A DNA stretch of 64,000 nt from Eubacterium sp. (GCA_017514785.1 JAFWIO010000019.1:45103-109102); one strand, 5' to 3'; numbered from the stretch's first letter, positions 1 through 8,250 are shown. Numbers and translations are program-made. Notes: generated by a model from the sequence alone, not told the origin.

Positions 1-2
1 TA

Positions 3-512
3 TATTTGTGCTGGGCGGCATTTGCTGGACTATATTATCATTACGGAATTAAAAAAGTATTTTACGATAAAAAGATTTCTGGAGTGTTTGAGCACAAACT
101 ACTCAACAAGAAGTCTCCATTGTTCAGGGGCTTTGACGATGTGTTCCTAGCTCCACAGTCTAGAGAGATTGGAATAAAGAAAGAAGATGTTTTGGCCGAG
201 CCACGCTTAGAGTTAATGGCTGAGGGCGATGTGCCAGGCGTTACTATTGTTAAGACAGTTGATAGCAGACAGTTTTATGTGTTCTGTCATTTGGAATACG
301 ACAGTGATACTTTGAAGAAGGAGTATTTTAGAGATTTGGATAAGGGTATTAACCCTGAGATTCCAGTCAATTACTTCCCAGATGATGATCCTACAAAGGA
401 TCCAGTGGTTAACTGGAGAGCGGCTGGTCAGTTGTTCTACACAAACTGGATTAACTACTACGTATACCAGACTACACCATATGACGTGACAGAAGTTAAA
501 GACGAAGATTAA
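3..512 (+). CDS. metA: Homoserine O-acyltransferase MetA, C-terminal part (5' end outside the window)
   Basis: First step of the methionine branch: transfer of an acetyl or succinyl group to the homoserine hydroxyl. The visible 169 residues begin at the nucleophile motif (LCWAAFAGLYYHYG, catalytic Cys) and hold RGFDDVFLAP, the CHLEYD motif with the catalytic His and Glu, and the family ending NWINYYVYQTTPYDV. Two normally conserved stretches differ: the usual CWGAQAG reads CWAAFAG, and the usual APHSR reads APQSR. The residue that decides acetyl-CoA versus succinyl-CoA lies upstream of the window, so the acyl donor cannot be called. The reading frame is open at the left edge, so the gene starts before position 1. 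No terminator is seen before the DegV gene 38 bases downstream. Confidence 0.93.
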   Translation, partial: YLCWAAFAGLYYHYGIKKVFYDKKISGVFEHKLLNKKSPLFRGFDDVFLAPQSREIGIKKEDVLAEPRLELMAEGDVPGVTIVKTVDSRQFYVFCHLEYDSDTLKKEYFRDLDKGINPEIPVNYFPDDDPTKDPVVNWRAAGQLFYTNWINYYVYQTTPYDVTEVKDED

Positions 513-549
513 TGTTCTAATAATATTTTAATGATACAGGGAGATAATA

Positions 550-1398
550 GTGGTAAAGATATTCACAGACAGCACAAGCGACCTTTCAAAGGAACTGCTA
601 GAAAAATATAATATTGGCGTAATCCCTCTTTATATTCACCTTGGTGAAGAGGAGTACAAAGACGGAGAAGAGATTGGAATCCAAGATGCTTTCAAGTGGT
701 CTGATGAAAATAAGACTACGCCAAAGACAGCAGCATGCTCCATAGATGATGTAATAAAAGCAATCGAGCCATATAAAGAATCTGGTGATGATGTTATTAT
801 CTTTACAATCTCTGGCGAGATGTCATCTACTTTGCAAGTTATGAGAATGGCTGCAGAGGAAATGGAATATGAAGATCATATGTTTGTGATTGATTCTAGA
901 AATCTCTCAACAGGAATTGGACTTTTGATTATGGAAGCAGCAGTTATGGCGGAAGATGGAAAGAGCGCCGAAGAGATTGTTGCCAAAGTAAATGAGTATA
1001 TACCAAAATCACGTGCTAGTTTTGTTATTGATACATTAGTTTATCTAGCAAGAGGTGGTAGATGTTCAGCAGTAGCTGCACTGGTTGGTGGAATGCTAAA
1101 CATCAAGCCAAAGATTGTGGTTAAAGATGGAGCGATGGGTGTTGATAAGAAATACCGCGGTCCATACAAGAAAGTGATTTTGCAGTATGCAAAAGATCTT
1201 GAGCCACAGATGTTAAATGCTAAAAAAGACAGAGTGTTTGTGACACATACACCTTGCGATGATGGAATAGTGGAATCGGTAGTTGATTATGTTAAAAGTT
1301 TAAATTACTTTGACGAAGTCATTGTGACAGAGGCCGGAACTACTATAGGTAGTCATTGCGGACCAAATACTTTGGGAGTTTTGTTTATCGAGAAATAG
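550..1398 (+). CDS. DegV family fatty-acid-binding protein
   Basis: 282 residues, the usual DegV length. It opens with the family signature IFTDSTSDLS and contains the conserved IFTISGEMSSTLQ and GRCSAVAALVGGMLNIKP segments that line the lipid pocket. Family members bind one fatty acid; some serve as FakB, the carrier subunit of the fatty-acid kinase FakA. No fakA lies nearby, so the partner and lipid are unknown. The start is a GTG with the ribosome site AGGGAG about 7 bases upstream. The protein is cytoplasmic, with no signal peptide or membrane segment. DegV calls are secure; a specific role in exogenous fatty-acid use is only inferred. Confidence 0.9.
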   Translation: MVKIFTDSTSDLSKELLEKYNIGVIPLYIHLGEEEYKDGEEIGIQDAFKWSDENKTTPKTAACSIDDVIKAIEPYKESGDDVIIFTISGEMSSTLQVMRMAAEEMEYEDHMFVIDSRNLSTGIGLLIMEAAVMAEDGKSAEEIVAKVNEYIPKSRASFVIDTLVYLARGGRCSAVAALVGGMLNIKPKIVVKDGAMGVDKKYRGPYKKVILQYAKDLEPQMLNAKKDRVFVTHTPCDDGIVESVVDYVKSLNYFDEVIVTEAGTTIGSHCGPNTLGVLFIEK

Positions 1399-1422
1399 TT
1401 ACTTAAAAGTGTGTGAAGGAAA

Positions 1423-1638
1423 ATGGCTAGTAAGAGAACGAAAAGAAAAAGAAGAAATAGATTGATTATAGCAATAGCATCTATACTTATTGTATTCTTG
1501 ATTGCTGTTATGATCTGGGTTGCGGTATTTGCGTTAGATTCCGACTCCAGCGAAGGAACCAAATTTATGCTTATGGATATTCCTTTGTTGATTGCGGTGT
1601 TTATGATTTTCTTTATCGCAAAGGATCAGCTTAAATAG
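1423..1638 (+). CDS. Small two-helix membrane protein, unknown function
   Basis: 71 residues. A strongly basic N-terminus (KRTKRKRRNR) is followed by a hydrophobic helix at about 13-37, a short acidic loop (DSDSSEG) and a second hydrophobic helix at about 48-66. The basic start implies the N-terminus stays in the cytoplasm and the loop faces out. A ribosome site (AAGGA) lies 6 bases before the ATG. It sits 24 bases after degV in the same direction and is probably co-transcribed. I do not recognise a family. An overlapping minus-strand frame is a shadow of the hydrophobic codons. Confidence 0.6.
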   Translation: MASKRTKRKRRNRLIIAIASILIVFLIAVMIWVAVFALDSDSSEGTKFMLMDIPLLIAVFMIFFIAKDQLK

Positions 1639-1644
1639 ATAAAA

Positions 1645-1666
1645 ATAACTTTTAAAGTTATATAAT
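1645..1666 (+). promoter_or_regulatory. Palindrome abutting the -10 box of the CarD-type gene
   Basis: ATAACTTT-T-AAAGTTAT (1645-1661) is a perfect inverted repeat around one base and runs directly into a consensus -10 box TATAAT (1661-1666). No good -35 box is seen 17 bases upstream, so this promoter may be activator-dependent or the palindrome may be an operator. It could also simply be an AT-rich hairpin. Confidence 0.4.
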
Positions 1667-1714
1667 AAAAATGGTGGTATAAGGAGAGCAATTTTTAAGA
1701 AGAAGGTGTTTTAG

Positions 1715-2209
1715 TTGTTTAAAAAAGGAGAATATGTTGTTCACGGAAGAAGTGGTGTTTGCGTGGTTGAGCAAATCACAACCACTGACATTTCAGATGA
1801 CAAGGATCAAAAGTACTATGTACTGGTGCCCGTGAAGACTCCTGAAAGCAAAATTTTCTTCCCAGTTGATAATGACAGAATTGTTTTGAGACCAATCCTG
1901 ACAAAAAACCAGGCAAGAAAAGTTTTGCGTGACATGAAGAAGGTGGAGCCTGTATTTATTGCGAATGACAGGCAGCGAGAAGTCGTCTACAAAGAGGCTA
2001 TAGCTTCGTGCGACTGTATGAAACTTGCGGAGATTATTAAAACTTTGCAGGTGCGTAGTAAAGAGCGCGAAAAACAAGGAAAGAGAAACACTTTTGTGGA
2101 TGATAGGTATTTGAAGGAAGCTAAAGACTTCTTAAATCACGAGTTTTCAATCGCGTTAGAAATCGATTTTGATAAGATCGAAGATTATATAATTGAAAAA
2201 ATAAAATAG
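1715..2209 (+). CDS. CarD/CdnL-family RNA-polymerase-binding regulator
   Basis: 164 residues, the standard CarD_CdnL_TRCF size. The N-terminal Tudor-like RNAP-interaction domain (FKKGEYVVHGRSGVCVVEQI, about 1-65) is followed by an all-helical domain with the family segment PILTKNQARKVLRDM. Family members bind the RNAP beta subunit lobe and alter open-complex stability, mostly at rRNA and ribosomal-protein promoters. The start is TTG, preceded by AGAAGGTG at a suitable distance; it is the only start that keeps the whole N-terminal domain. A palindrome at 1645-1661 overlaps its likely promoter. The membrane-protein gene follows 12 bases later. Confidence 0.88.
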   Translation: MFKKGEYVVHGRSGVCVVEQITTTDISDDKDQKYYVLVPVKTPESKIFFPVDNDRIVLRPILTKNQARKVLRDMKKVEPVFIANDRQREVVYKEAIASCDCMKLAEIIKTLQVRSKEREKQGKRNTFVDDRYLKEAKDFLNHEFSIALEIDFDKIEDYIIEKIK

Positions 2210-2221
2210 AGGAAATTATTT

Positions 2222-2776
2222 ATGAGTTACGATGATGAAAAATTTGAGCCAACCCAGGAAATCGTCTTCGAGGAAGACGATGTGATTGAGGACTTCGATT
2301 TTCCTGAGGAGATGGACGAAGATATAGTCATTGAAGATGAAGTGGAAGACGACAGAATAGAGTTGGATGATGACTATGAAGCGGGTTACGAGGATGCTAC
2401 TAGACGTGCTAGAGCAGCAGTCCGCGAAGAAACAAATAAAAATAAGAAGATGAATATTATTGCTATTGTTATAGCATGTGTAGTTGTGATGGCAATTGTT
2501 ATTACAGCGGTTGTATTGTCAAATACTTTCTCTTCTGCACCTACGGATGAAACTACAGCCGTAACTGAAGTGACATCAGAAGAGACTGAGACAAAGGAGA
2601 CTGAGGTTTCGAAAGAGCATAAGCAAACTCAAAAACCTGTTGTGGAGACTACAAAGAAAGTTAAACCTACTAAAAAACCTAAGCCAAAGCCTACAAAGGC
2701 ACCTCAAACTCCAGCGCCAACACAACCAAAGACGGACCCACCACAGACGGAGGCACCACAGCCACCAACTAACTAA
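2222..2776 (+). CDS. Single-pass membrane protein with acidic head and Thr/Pro/Lys-rich tail
   Basis: 184 residues in three parts: a very acidic N-terminus (about 1-62, mostly D and E), one hydrophobic helix (about 78-100) preceded by the basic stop KNKK, and an outside tail rich in T, E, K and P (KPTKKPKPKPTKAPQTPAP). No signal peptide, so the acidic part is inside and the tail reaches into the wall. No family recognised. It lies between the CarD-type gene and a nucleotidyltransferase-like gene with 12- and 11-base gaps, so co-transcription is likely. The basic Pro-rich tail may contact anionic wall polymers, but that is a guess. Confidence 0.65.
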   Translation: MSYDDEKFEPTQEIVFEEDDVIEDFDFPEEMDEDIVIEDEVEDDRIELDDDYEAGYEDATRRARAAVREETNKNKKMNIIAIVIACVVVMAIVITAVVLSNTFSSAPTDETTAVTEVTSEETETKETEVSKEHKQTQKPVVETTKKVKPTKKPKPKPTKAPQTPAPTQPKTDPPQTEAPQPPTN

Positions 2777-2787
2777 TTAGGAAAATT

Positions 2788-3906
2788 ATGACTGTAAGTA
2801 ATTATTTAATAAACTTAATAAGGGCTACAGTAAGGAATGAAATGCCAATAGAAAAACCAGATGATATAAGCTGGCGAGATTTATTTGATCTTGCCGTGTT
2901 TCACCAGGTAGATGAGTTGGCATTTTTTTCTGTGGAAAAATTGCAAAACAAACCAGAAGGTGAAGATAAAAAACTTTGGATGGAACGACACGAGAGAAGT
3001 GAAGTGATAGATGTTCTCCAAAGAGAAGAGGCAAAACTGATTATGGAGGAAGCTTCCAAAAAGCAGATTGGAATTCTTCCTTTGAAGGGGACTGTCTTTA
3101 AGAGCCTATATCCTAATACTCTTTTTAGAGAGATGGGAGATTTAGATTTTCTAATAGAGCCAGGCAAGATTGATGAGATGGACTCTATTATGAAGTACTT
3201 GTCATACAGTGCAGATAACGTGGGACTAGAAGCAAGCCATGATGTTTATAAAAAGGATCCATATTTAATTGTGGAAAACCATAGAAGACTACTTCCTCCT
3301 ACTGAAGAGAATCACTGGCACACTGATGATATTTGGGAAAGATTGGAAAGCGATAGTGCAAATCCATATATTAAGTCTATGACATGGACAGACTTTTATC
3401 TTTTCCATCTTTTGCACTTTGAGAAACATTACTCGATGGGCGGAAGTGGCATAAGATATATAGTGGATCATTACTATGCTCTTAAAGAACTAAAAGATAA
3501 AATTGATTGGGACTTTGTTCGAGACATCTTGCCAAAGATGAATTATGTGGAGTTTGAAAAGATGATTACAGATTTGGCATACGCATTATTTGAAGATGGC
3601 GAGCTTACAGAAGAACTGAAAGAGTCTTTGAACTTTATTATGACAAGCGGCAGCTATGGAACGATGGAAGAGTATCAGAGATTCGAGTTTGAAAACTACA
3701 AAAAAACTCAAGGCATTAAAACGAAAAAGGGCTATTTCTTTAGACGAATGTTTATGGAAAGAGAGCGAATGGAATATATCTATCCAAATCTAAAAAAACA
3801 TGGATGGCTACTTCCATTTTACTGGATACATAGACTGATTAAATCAGTTTTTAAAAGTCGAGATAGAGTTAAAAGCGAATTAAAAGGCTTTAAAAATATG
3901 AAGTGA
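2788..3906 (+). CDS. Uncharacterised nucleotidyltransferase family protein (NTP_transf_5 type)
   Basis: 372 residues. The core segment ILPLKGTVFKSLYPNTLFREMGDLDFLIEPGKIDEM carries the family pattern of a conserved LKG, then R-x-M-G-D-x-D, the two Asp resembling the metal-binding pair of Pol-beta-like nucleotidyltransferases. Members often occur in polysaccharide or capsule loci, but no such genes are beside this one and the substrate is unknown. The C-terminus is basic. The ATG lies 11 bases after the preceding stop with a weak ribosome site (AGGAAAA). The stop is TGA. Family call good, function open. Confidence 0.75.
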   Translation: MTVSNYLINLIRATVRNEMPIEKPDDISWRDLFDLAVFHQVDELAFFSVEKLQNKPEGEDKKLWMERHERSEVIDVLQREEAKLIMEEASKKQIGILPLKGTVFKSLYPNTLFREMGDLDFLIEPGKIDEMDSIMKYLSYSADNVGLEASHDVYKKDPYLIVENHRRLLPPTEENHWHTDDIWERLESDSANPYIKSMTWTDFYLFHLLHFEKHYSMGGSGIRYIVDHYYALKELKDKIDWDFVRDILPKMNYVEFEKMITDLAYALFEDGELTEELKESLNFIMTSGSYGTMEEYQRFEFENYKKTQGIKTKKGYFFRRMFMERERMEYIYPNLKKHGWLLPFYWIHRLIKSVFKSRDRVKSELKGFKNMK

Positions 3907-3913
3907 GGTTATT

Positions 3914-5410
3914 ATGGGATTGTTAGAAGGTTACGAACCAAAAGAAGTGTGGAGTTTCTTTGAGGAGTTTAGTCAGATTCCACATGGTTCAGGAAATACG
4001 AAAGAGATAAGTGACTACGTGGCAAATTTTGCGAAAGAGCGCGGTCTTAAATACAGACAAGATGAAGTAGGAAATGTTGTCATCTTCAAAGATGGTACTG
4101 AAGGATATGAAAATTCAGAACCTGTTATTTTGCAGGGCCATATTGATATGGTTGCCGTAAAAGATGATGATGTGGATAAGGACCTAGAAAAAAATCACAT
4201 TGATTTAGAGATTATCCATGCGGATGATACATCAGACTCAGAAGGCCTTAGAGGAGAATTTGAGCACGACGAATGGGTTAGCGCAAAGGGAACTACATTG
4301 GGCGGCGACGACGGAATGGCTGTTGCTTACATGCTAGCGATTCTTGATAGCGATGAAATTAAACACCCACCACTAGAGTGCGTGTTTACAATAGATGAAG
4401 AAGTTGGAATGATTGGTGCGACAAAGCTTGATGCATCAGATCTTAAGGGTAAGATTTTGCTAAACGCAGATTCACAGCACGAAGGAAAGTTCGTGGTTGG
4501 CTGCGCAGGCGGAGTTATTGTTGAAGCTAGTCTTCCAATAAACAAAGAACCTATCACACCATATGTAATCGAGTTTAGGATTGATGGTTTGACTGGCGGA
4601 CATTCAGGAACTGCTATTGATCAGTACAGAATGAATGGATTAGTCGCAATGGGAAGAATCCTTCTCAAGTGTTTCCAGAATGTTGGAATGAGAATTATTA
4701 CAGTGGACGGTGGCGTGGCAGACAATGCTATTCCAACAGAAGCTGAAGCAGCAGTTGTTGTGCTAGAAGAGAATAAAGAAGAGACTGTAAAGATAATAAA
4801 AGAAACTTTTGAAGAGATTAAGGCTGAGTTTAAAAACACTGACCCGGATGCAAACCTAACTATAAATGAGGTGGGCGAGCAGGATGTAAGAGCATTGGGC
4901 GATGGTTCAACACTTGCCACTATCATTGCTCTTTCAAATATGCCAAACGGTGTTCAAAGAGTTGATTCAAAGATTAACAGTGTTGAGACTTCACTTAACT
5001 TAGGTGTCGTTAGAACTGAAGATGACAGAGTGATATTTAAATTCTTGGTTAGAAGTACAAAGGAAACTGCAAAGTGGAATGTAGTAGAGCAGATTCGTGC
5101 GCTAACTGAAATCTTTGGCGGAGAAATACAGACATACGGCGGATACAAAGCGTGGGAGCCTATAGAAAATTCGAAGATCACGAAGGTTATGTCAGATAAC
5201 TTTAAAAGTTTATTCGGCAAAGATGTAAAAGTTGGAACAGTTCATGCTGGACTTGAGTGCGGAATATTCTGCGACAAAATAGAAGGCTTGGATGCCATTT
5301 CGTTTGGACCGCAGGTGGACGACATTCATACTACAGAGGAGAAGGCTAGCATACTTTCAGCGAAGAGGTGCTGGGACTTGATTCTAAAAACACTGGAAGA
5401 TTTAAAATAA
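3914..5410 (+). CDS. pepD: Aminoacyl-histidine dipeptidase (PepD, M20 metallopeptidase)
   Basis: 498 residues, typical of PepD. It hydrolyses dipeptides, including Xaa-His, in the cytoplasm and recycles imported peptides. The M20 di-zinc motifs appear in order: QGHIDMVAV (His ligand), TTLGGDDGMAVAY (bridging Asp), TIDEEVGMIGA (catalytic Glu and Glu ligand), LNADSQHEG (Asp ligand) and a late His in HAGLECG. The dimerisation domain sits in the middle (GLTGGHSGTAIDQYRMN). The start has the ribosome site GAGGTT 7 bases upstream and follows the previous TGA by 7 bases. A strong terminator follows, so pepD ends this transcription unit. Confidence 0.93.
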   Translation: MGLLEGYEPKEVWSFFEEFSQIPHGSGNTKEISDYVANFAKERGLKYRQDEVGNVVIFKDGTEGYENSEPVILQGHIDMVAVKDDDVDKDLEKNHIDLEIIHADDTSDSEGLRGEFEHDEWVSAKGTTLGGDDGMAVAYMLAILDSDEIKHPPLECVFTIDEEVGMIGATKLDASDLKGKILLNADSQHEGKFVVGCAGGVIVEASLPINKEPITPYVIEFRIDGLTGGHSGTAIDQYRMNGLVAMGRILLKCFQNVGMRIITVDGGVADNAIPTEAEAAVVVLEENKEETVKIIKETFEEIKAEFKNTDPDANLTINEVGEQDVRALGDGSTLATIIALSNMPNGVQRVDSKINSVETSLNLGVVRTEDDRVIFKFLVRSTKETAKWNVVEQIRALTEIFGGEIQTYGGYKAWEPIENSKITKVMSDNFKSLFGKDVKVGTVHAGLECGIFCDKIEGLDAISFGPQVDDIHTTEEKASILSAKRCWDLILKTLEDLK

Positions 5411-5419
5411 AACATATAA

Positions 5420-5450
5420 GACTAGGCAAAGCGATGCCTAGTCTTTTTTT
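5420..5450 (+). terminator. Rho-independent terminator after pepD
   Basis: GACTAGGCA pairs with TGCCTAGTC (5420-5428 with 5435-5443) around a 6-base loop, followed by a run of seven T. Separates pepD from the NAD genes. Confidence 0.93.
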
Positions 5451-5457
5451 GTGCAAC

Positions 5458-5480
5458 TGTAAAGTGTCTTTACACCTGTC
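5458..5480 (+). promoter_or_regulatory. Candidate NiaR operator upstream of nadB-nadC
   Basis: TGTAAAG-TGT-CTTTACA (5458-5474) is a perfect inverted repeat; the overlapping AAGTGT-CTTT-ACACCT (5462-5477) is a near-perfect one. The core GTGTCTTTACACCTGT resembles, as I recall it, the Bacillus NiaR (YrxA) box built on GTGTCTTGACAC. It lies directly before the -35 box at 5481 and the unit encodes NiaR itself, so niacin- or NAD-linked autorepression is likely. Confidence 0.65.
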
Positions 5481-5509
5481 TTGTCAGATGATAACAATTG
5501 TGCTATAAT
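5481..5509 (+). promoter_or_regulatory. Promoter of nadB-nadC (leaderless arrangement)
   Basis: TTGTCA (5481-5486), 17-base spacer, TATAAT (5504-5509), with an extended TG upstream of the -10. The predicted start site near 5516 is only about three bases before the ATG at 5519, and no Shine-Dalgarno sequence lies between, which suggests a leaderless message. Confidence 0.8.
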
Positions 5510-5518
5510 TTCACTCAC

Positions 5519-7663
5519 ATGAAAACAGATATACTTATAGTGGGAAGCGGTTGTGCCGGACTATACTGTGCGCTCAACCTTCCTGAAGACAAAGAAATAT
5601 TGATTATTACAAAAGACACTGTGGAGCATAGTGATTCATATCTAGCCCAGGGTGGTATTTGTATGCTTCGAGACGAAGAGGACTTCGAAAGCTACTTTGA
5701 AGATACAATGCGCGCCGGTGGATATATGAACAAGCCAGAAGCAGTGGAGACTATGATAAATGAATCGCCTGAGCTTATCGATGATCTAATTAAGCTAGGC
5801 GTTGATTTCACGCGCGATGAAAAGGGCAATCTTAAATTTACAAAAGAGGGTGCTCACCACAATGAGCGAATCTTGTACCACGAAGATGCCACCGGCAAAG
5901 AAATCATGGTTCACCTTTATGAGGAATGTAAGAAGAGAAAGAACATTACTATTAAAGAGCACTGGACAATGGTTGATATCCTAAGTTCTGACAATAGATG
6001 TTTTGGAATAATAGCAAACAAAAATGGAGATGGACTAGATACTATTTATGCTGACTACACAGTTTTGGCGTGCGGCGGCATAGGCGGTATTTACAAATAC
6101 TCCACAAACTTCAAACACATAACAGGTGACGGAGTGGCTGTGGCCATCAGACACGGTGTTAAAGTTAAAAATGTAAACTACGTGCAGACACACCCAACGA
6201 CTTTCTATATTGAGAAAAATCCAGACAGGAGTTTCTTGATTTCAGAATCCGTCCGCGGCGAAGGAGCACTTCTATACAACAATAAAGGCGAGCGTTTTAC
6301 GAACGAACTAAAGCCTAGAGATATTGTTACTGAGAATATTATTGCCGAGATGGAAAAGGAAGGCGCAGACAACGTTTGGCTTTCATTTAAGCCAATTGAA
6401 CCAAAAGAGTTAGAGACGCACTTCCCAAATATTGTTAAGTACTGCAGAGAGCAAGGCTACGATGTGCCGGAGCAAATGATTCCAATTATTCCCGCGCAAC
6501 ACTACTTTATGGGTGGAATCAAGGTTGATCTAAATTCGAAGAGTTCGATGGAGCAGCTATATGCGGTGGGAGAGACTTCCTGCAACGGAGTGCACGGCCA
6601 CAACAGACTAGCCAGCAATTCGCTTTTAGAGAGTATGGTTTTTGCAAAGCGAGCAGCGCGCGACATGGTAGCACACTACGACGAAGTTAAGACTAAGCAG
6701 TTTAAAAATATCGACTGGAGCGAATACGAAGATTTAGAGCGATGGCAAGCAGAGAATAAAAAAATAATCTTACAAGAAATAGAAGATGAAAACGAAAAGG
6801 AGACAAATATGTTTGATCCAATTACATTAAAAATGAATGTAGACCCACTTATTGAAAGTGCTTTGAAGGAGGATGTCACAAGCGAGGACGTGACTACTAA
6901 TTCGGTTATGCCAAATGCCGTTGCAGGTAAAGTAGAACTTATCTGTAAGGAAGACGGTGTAATCTGCGGCCTTCAAGTATTCCAACGTGCGTTTGAGATG
7001 TTAGATGAAAATGTGAATGTGCATCTACATGTGAAAGATGGAGATAGAGTGGAGAAGGGTCAAAGACTTGGCTCTGTGCGTGGAGATATTAGAATCCTTC
7101 TTGTGGGCGAGCGTACAGCTCTTAACTATCTTCAGAGAATGAGTGGTATTGCAACATACACTAGAACTATTGCAGATATGCTGGAGGGAAGTAAAACTAA
7201 ACTTCTAGACACTAGAAAGACTACGCCAAATAACCGTATATTTGAAAAGTATGCAGTGCGAGTAGGCGGAGGTCATAATCACAGATATAACTTAAGTGAT
7301 GGTGTTCTTTTAAAGGATAACCACATCAGTGCAGCAGGTGGTGTACAAGAAGCCATCAGACTAGCTAAGGAATATGCACCATTTGTAAGAAAGATAGAAG
7401 TGGAAGTTGAAAGTATTGATATGGTGAAAGATGCTGTGGAAGCTGGTGCCGATATCATTATGCTTGATAACATGGACCACGAGACCATCAAAGAAGCAAT
7501 CGGTGTTATTGACGGAAGAGCAGAAATAGAAGTTTCAGGAAATGTAACTAAAGAAAATATAGAAAAATTATTGGATTTGGGTGTTGATTATATTTCAAGC
7601 GGAGCGCTTACACACTCAGCACCTAGTATGGATATTTCTTTGAAGAACTTGCATAGAGTATAG
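5519..7663 (+). CDS. nadB-nadC: Fused L-aspartate oxidase / quinolinate phosphoribosyltransferase (NadB-NadC)
   Basis: 714 residues holding two NAD-biosynthesis enzymes. Residues 1-430 are NadB, which oxidises L-aspartate to iminoaspartate with FAD: dinucleotide fold LIVGSGCAGLYCA at about 5-17 and active-site region SVRGEGALL and HNRLASNSLLESMV. Residues 431-714 are NadC, which makes nicotinate mononucleotide from quinolinate and PRPP: GERTALNYLQRMSGIAT, LLDTRKTTP, and the IMLDNM metal site. The middle enzyme, NadA, is not in this window. The junction is in frame, but NadC keeps its own ATG at 6809 (residue 431) with AAAAGGAG six bases upstream, so free 284-residue NadC could also be made. 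The start at 5519 is chosen because the TTG 21 bases upstream lies in front of the -10 box. Confidence 0.92.
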   Translation: MKTDILIVGSGCAGLYCALNLPEDKEILIITKDTVEHSDSYLAQGGICMLRDEEDFESYFEDTMRAGGYMNKPEAVETMINESPELIDDLIKLGVDFTRDEKGNLKFTKEGAHHNERILYHEDATGKEIMVHLYEECKKRKNITIKEHWTMVDILSSDNRCFGIIANKNGDGLDTIYADYTVLACGGIGGIYKYSTNFKHITGDGVAVAIRHGVKVKNVNYVQTHPTTFYIEKNPDRSFLISESVRGEGALLYNNKGERFTNELKPRDIVTENIIAEMEKEGADNVWLSFKPIEPKELETHFPNIVKYCREQGYDVPEQMIPIIPAQHYFMGGIKVDLNSKSSMEQLYAVGETSCNGVHGHNRLASNSLLESMVFAKRAARDMVAHYDEVKTKQFKNIDWSEYEDLERWQAENKKIILQEIEDENEKETNMFDPITLKMNVDPLIESALKEDVTSEDVTTNSVMPNAVAGKVELICKEDGVICGLQVFQRAFEMLDENVNVHLHVKDGDRVEKGQRLGSVRGDIRILLVGERTALNYLQRMSGIATYTRTIADMLEGSKTKLLDTRKTTPNNRIFEKYAVRVGGGHNHRYNLSDGVLLKDNHISAAGGVQEAIRLAKEYAPFVRKIEVEVESIDMVKDAVEAGADIIMLDNMDHETIKEAIGVIDGRAEIEVSGNVTKENIEKLLDLGVDYISSGALTHSAPSMDISLKNLHRV
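6795..6811 (+). promoter_or_regulatory. Internal ribosome binding site and start codon for NadC
   Basis: AAAAGGAG (6795-6802), six-base spacer, ATG (6809-6811), in frame with the fusion. Initiation here gives a protein of 284 residues, the normal size of free NadC. It looks like the start of an ancestral separate gene kept inside the fused frame. Confidence 0.75.
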
Positions 7664-7684
7664 GCCTTAAAAGAGGACACATTT

Positions 7685-8224
7685 ATGGATGGAAGTATAA
7701 GAAGAGAAAAAATATTAAAAATACTTCGCGAGAGTGATGAGCCAGTGTCTGGCGGAAAGTTTGCAAAAAACTTTAATGTTTCCAGACAGGTTTTGGTGCA
7801 GGATATCGCTCTTCTTCGTGCTGCTAACCACGATATTATCGCCACCCACAAAGGATATATTCTTCAAAATGAAGAGAAGAACCTAAGGGTGTTTAAAGTT
7901 AAACACAAACCAGAAAAAATGCTCGATGAGTTAAATATCATAGTGGACTGTGGCGGAAAGATAGAAGACGAGTTTGTCTATCACAAGATGTATGGAGTTA
8001 TCCGCGTGAATATGGGTGTGAAATCAAGAATGGATGCCCAAAAGTACGTGGAGGAAGTGAACGGAGACATATCGCTTCCACTCGAGATGGTAACATCTGG
8101 ATTCCACTACCACACAGTGACAGCAGACAGCGAAGAAATATTAGATATCATTCAAGATGAATTACAGAAGAATGGATATCTAGTGGCGCTTAGAGATTAT
8201 GAGCCAGTAGATTTTTGGAGTTAA
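7685..8224 (+). CDS. niaR: Niacin-responsive repressor NiaR (YrxA type)
   Basis: 179 residues with an N-terminal winged helix (residues 1-60; GGKFAKNFNVSRQVLVQDIALLR is the helix-turn-helix) and a C-terminal 3H domain with its conserved histidines (YHKMYGVIRVNMG, FHYHTVTA). NiaR binds nicotinic acid through the metal-binding 3H domain and represses NAD-synthesis and niacin-uptake genes. The gene lies 21 bases after nadB-nadC with the ribosome site AGAGGA and ends in its own terminator, so it should share the operator at 5458-5480 and autoregulate. Length and domain order match the family. Confidence 0.9.
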   Translation: MDGSIRREKILKILRESDEPVSGGKFAKNFNVSRQVLVQDIALLRAANHDIIATHKGYILQNEEKNLRVFKVKHKPEKMLDELNIIVDCGGKIEDEFVYHKMYGVIRVNMGVKSRMDAQKYVEEVNGDISLPLEMVTSGFHYHTVTADSEEILDIIQDELQKNGYLVALRDYEPVDFWS

Positions 8225-8225
8225 A

Positions 8226-8250
8226 AAGGTTGCAAAAGCAGCCTTTTTTT
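8226..8250 (+). terminator. Rho-independent terminator after niaR
   Basis: AGGTTGC pairs with GCAGCCT (one G-U pair) around AAAA, followed by seven T. It overlaps an upstream extension of the next open frame, evidence against that longer start. Confidence 0.85.

Noticed and set aside
5498-5518. TTG start seven codons upstream of nadB-nadC
   Set aside because: It lies in front of and across the -10 box, so a message from this promoter would not contain it.
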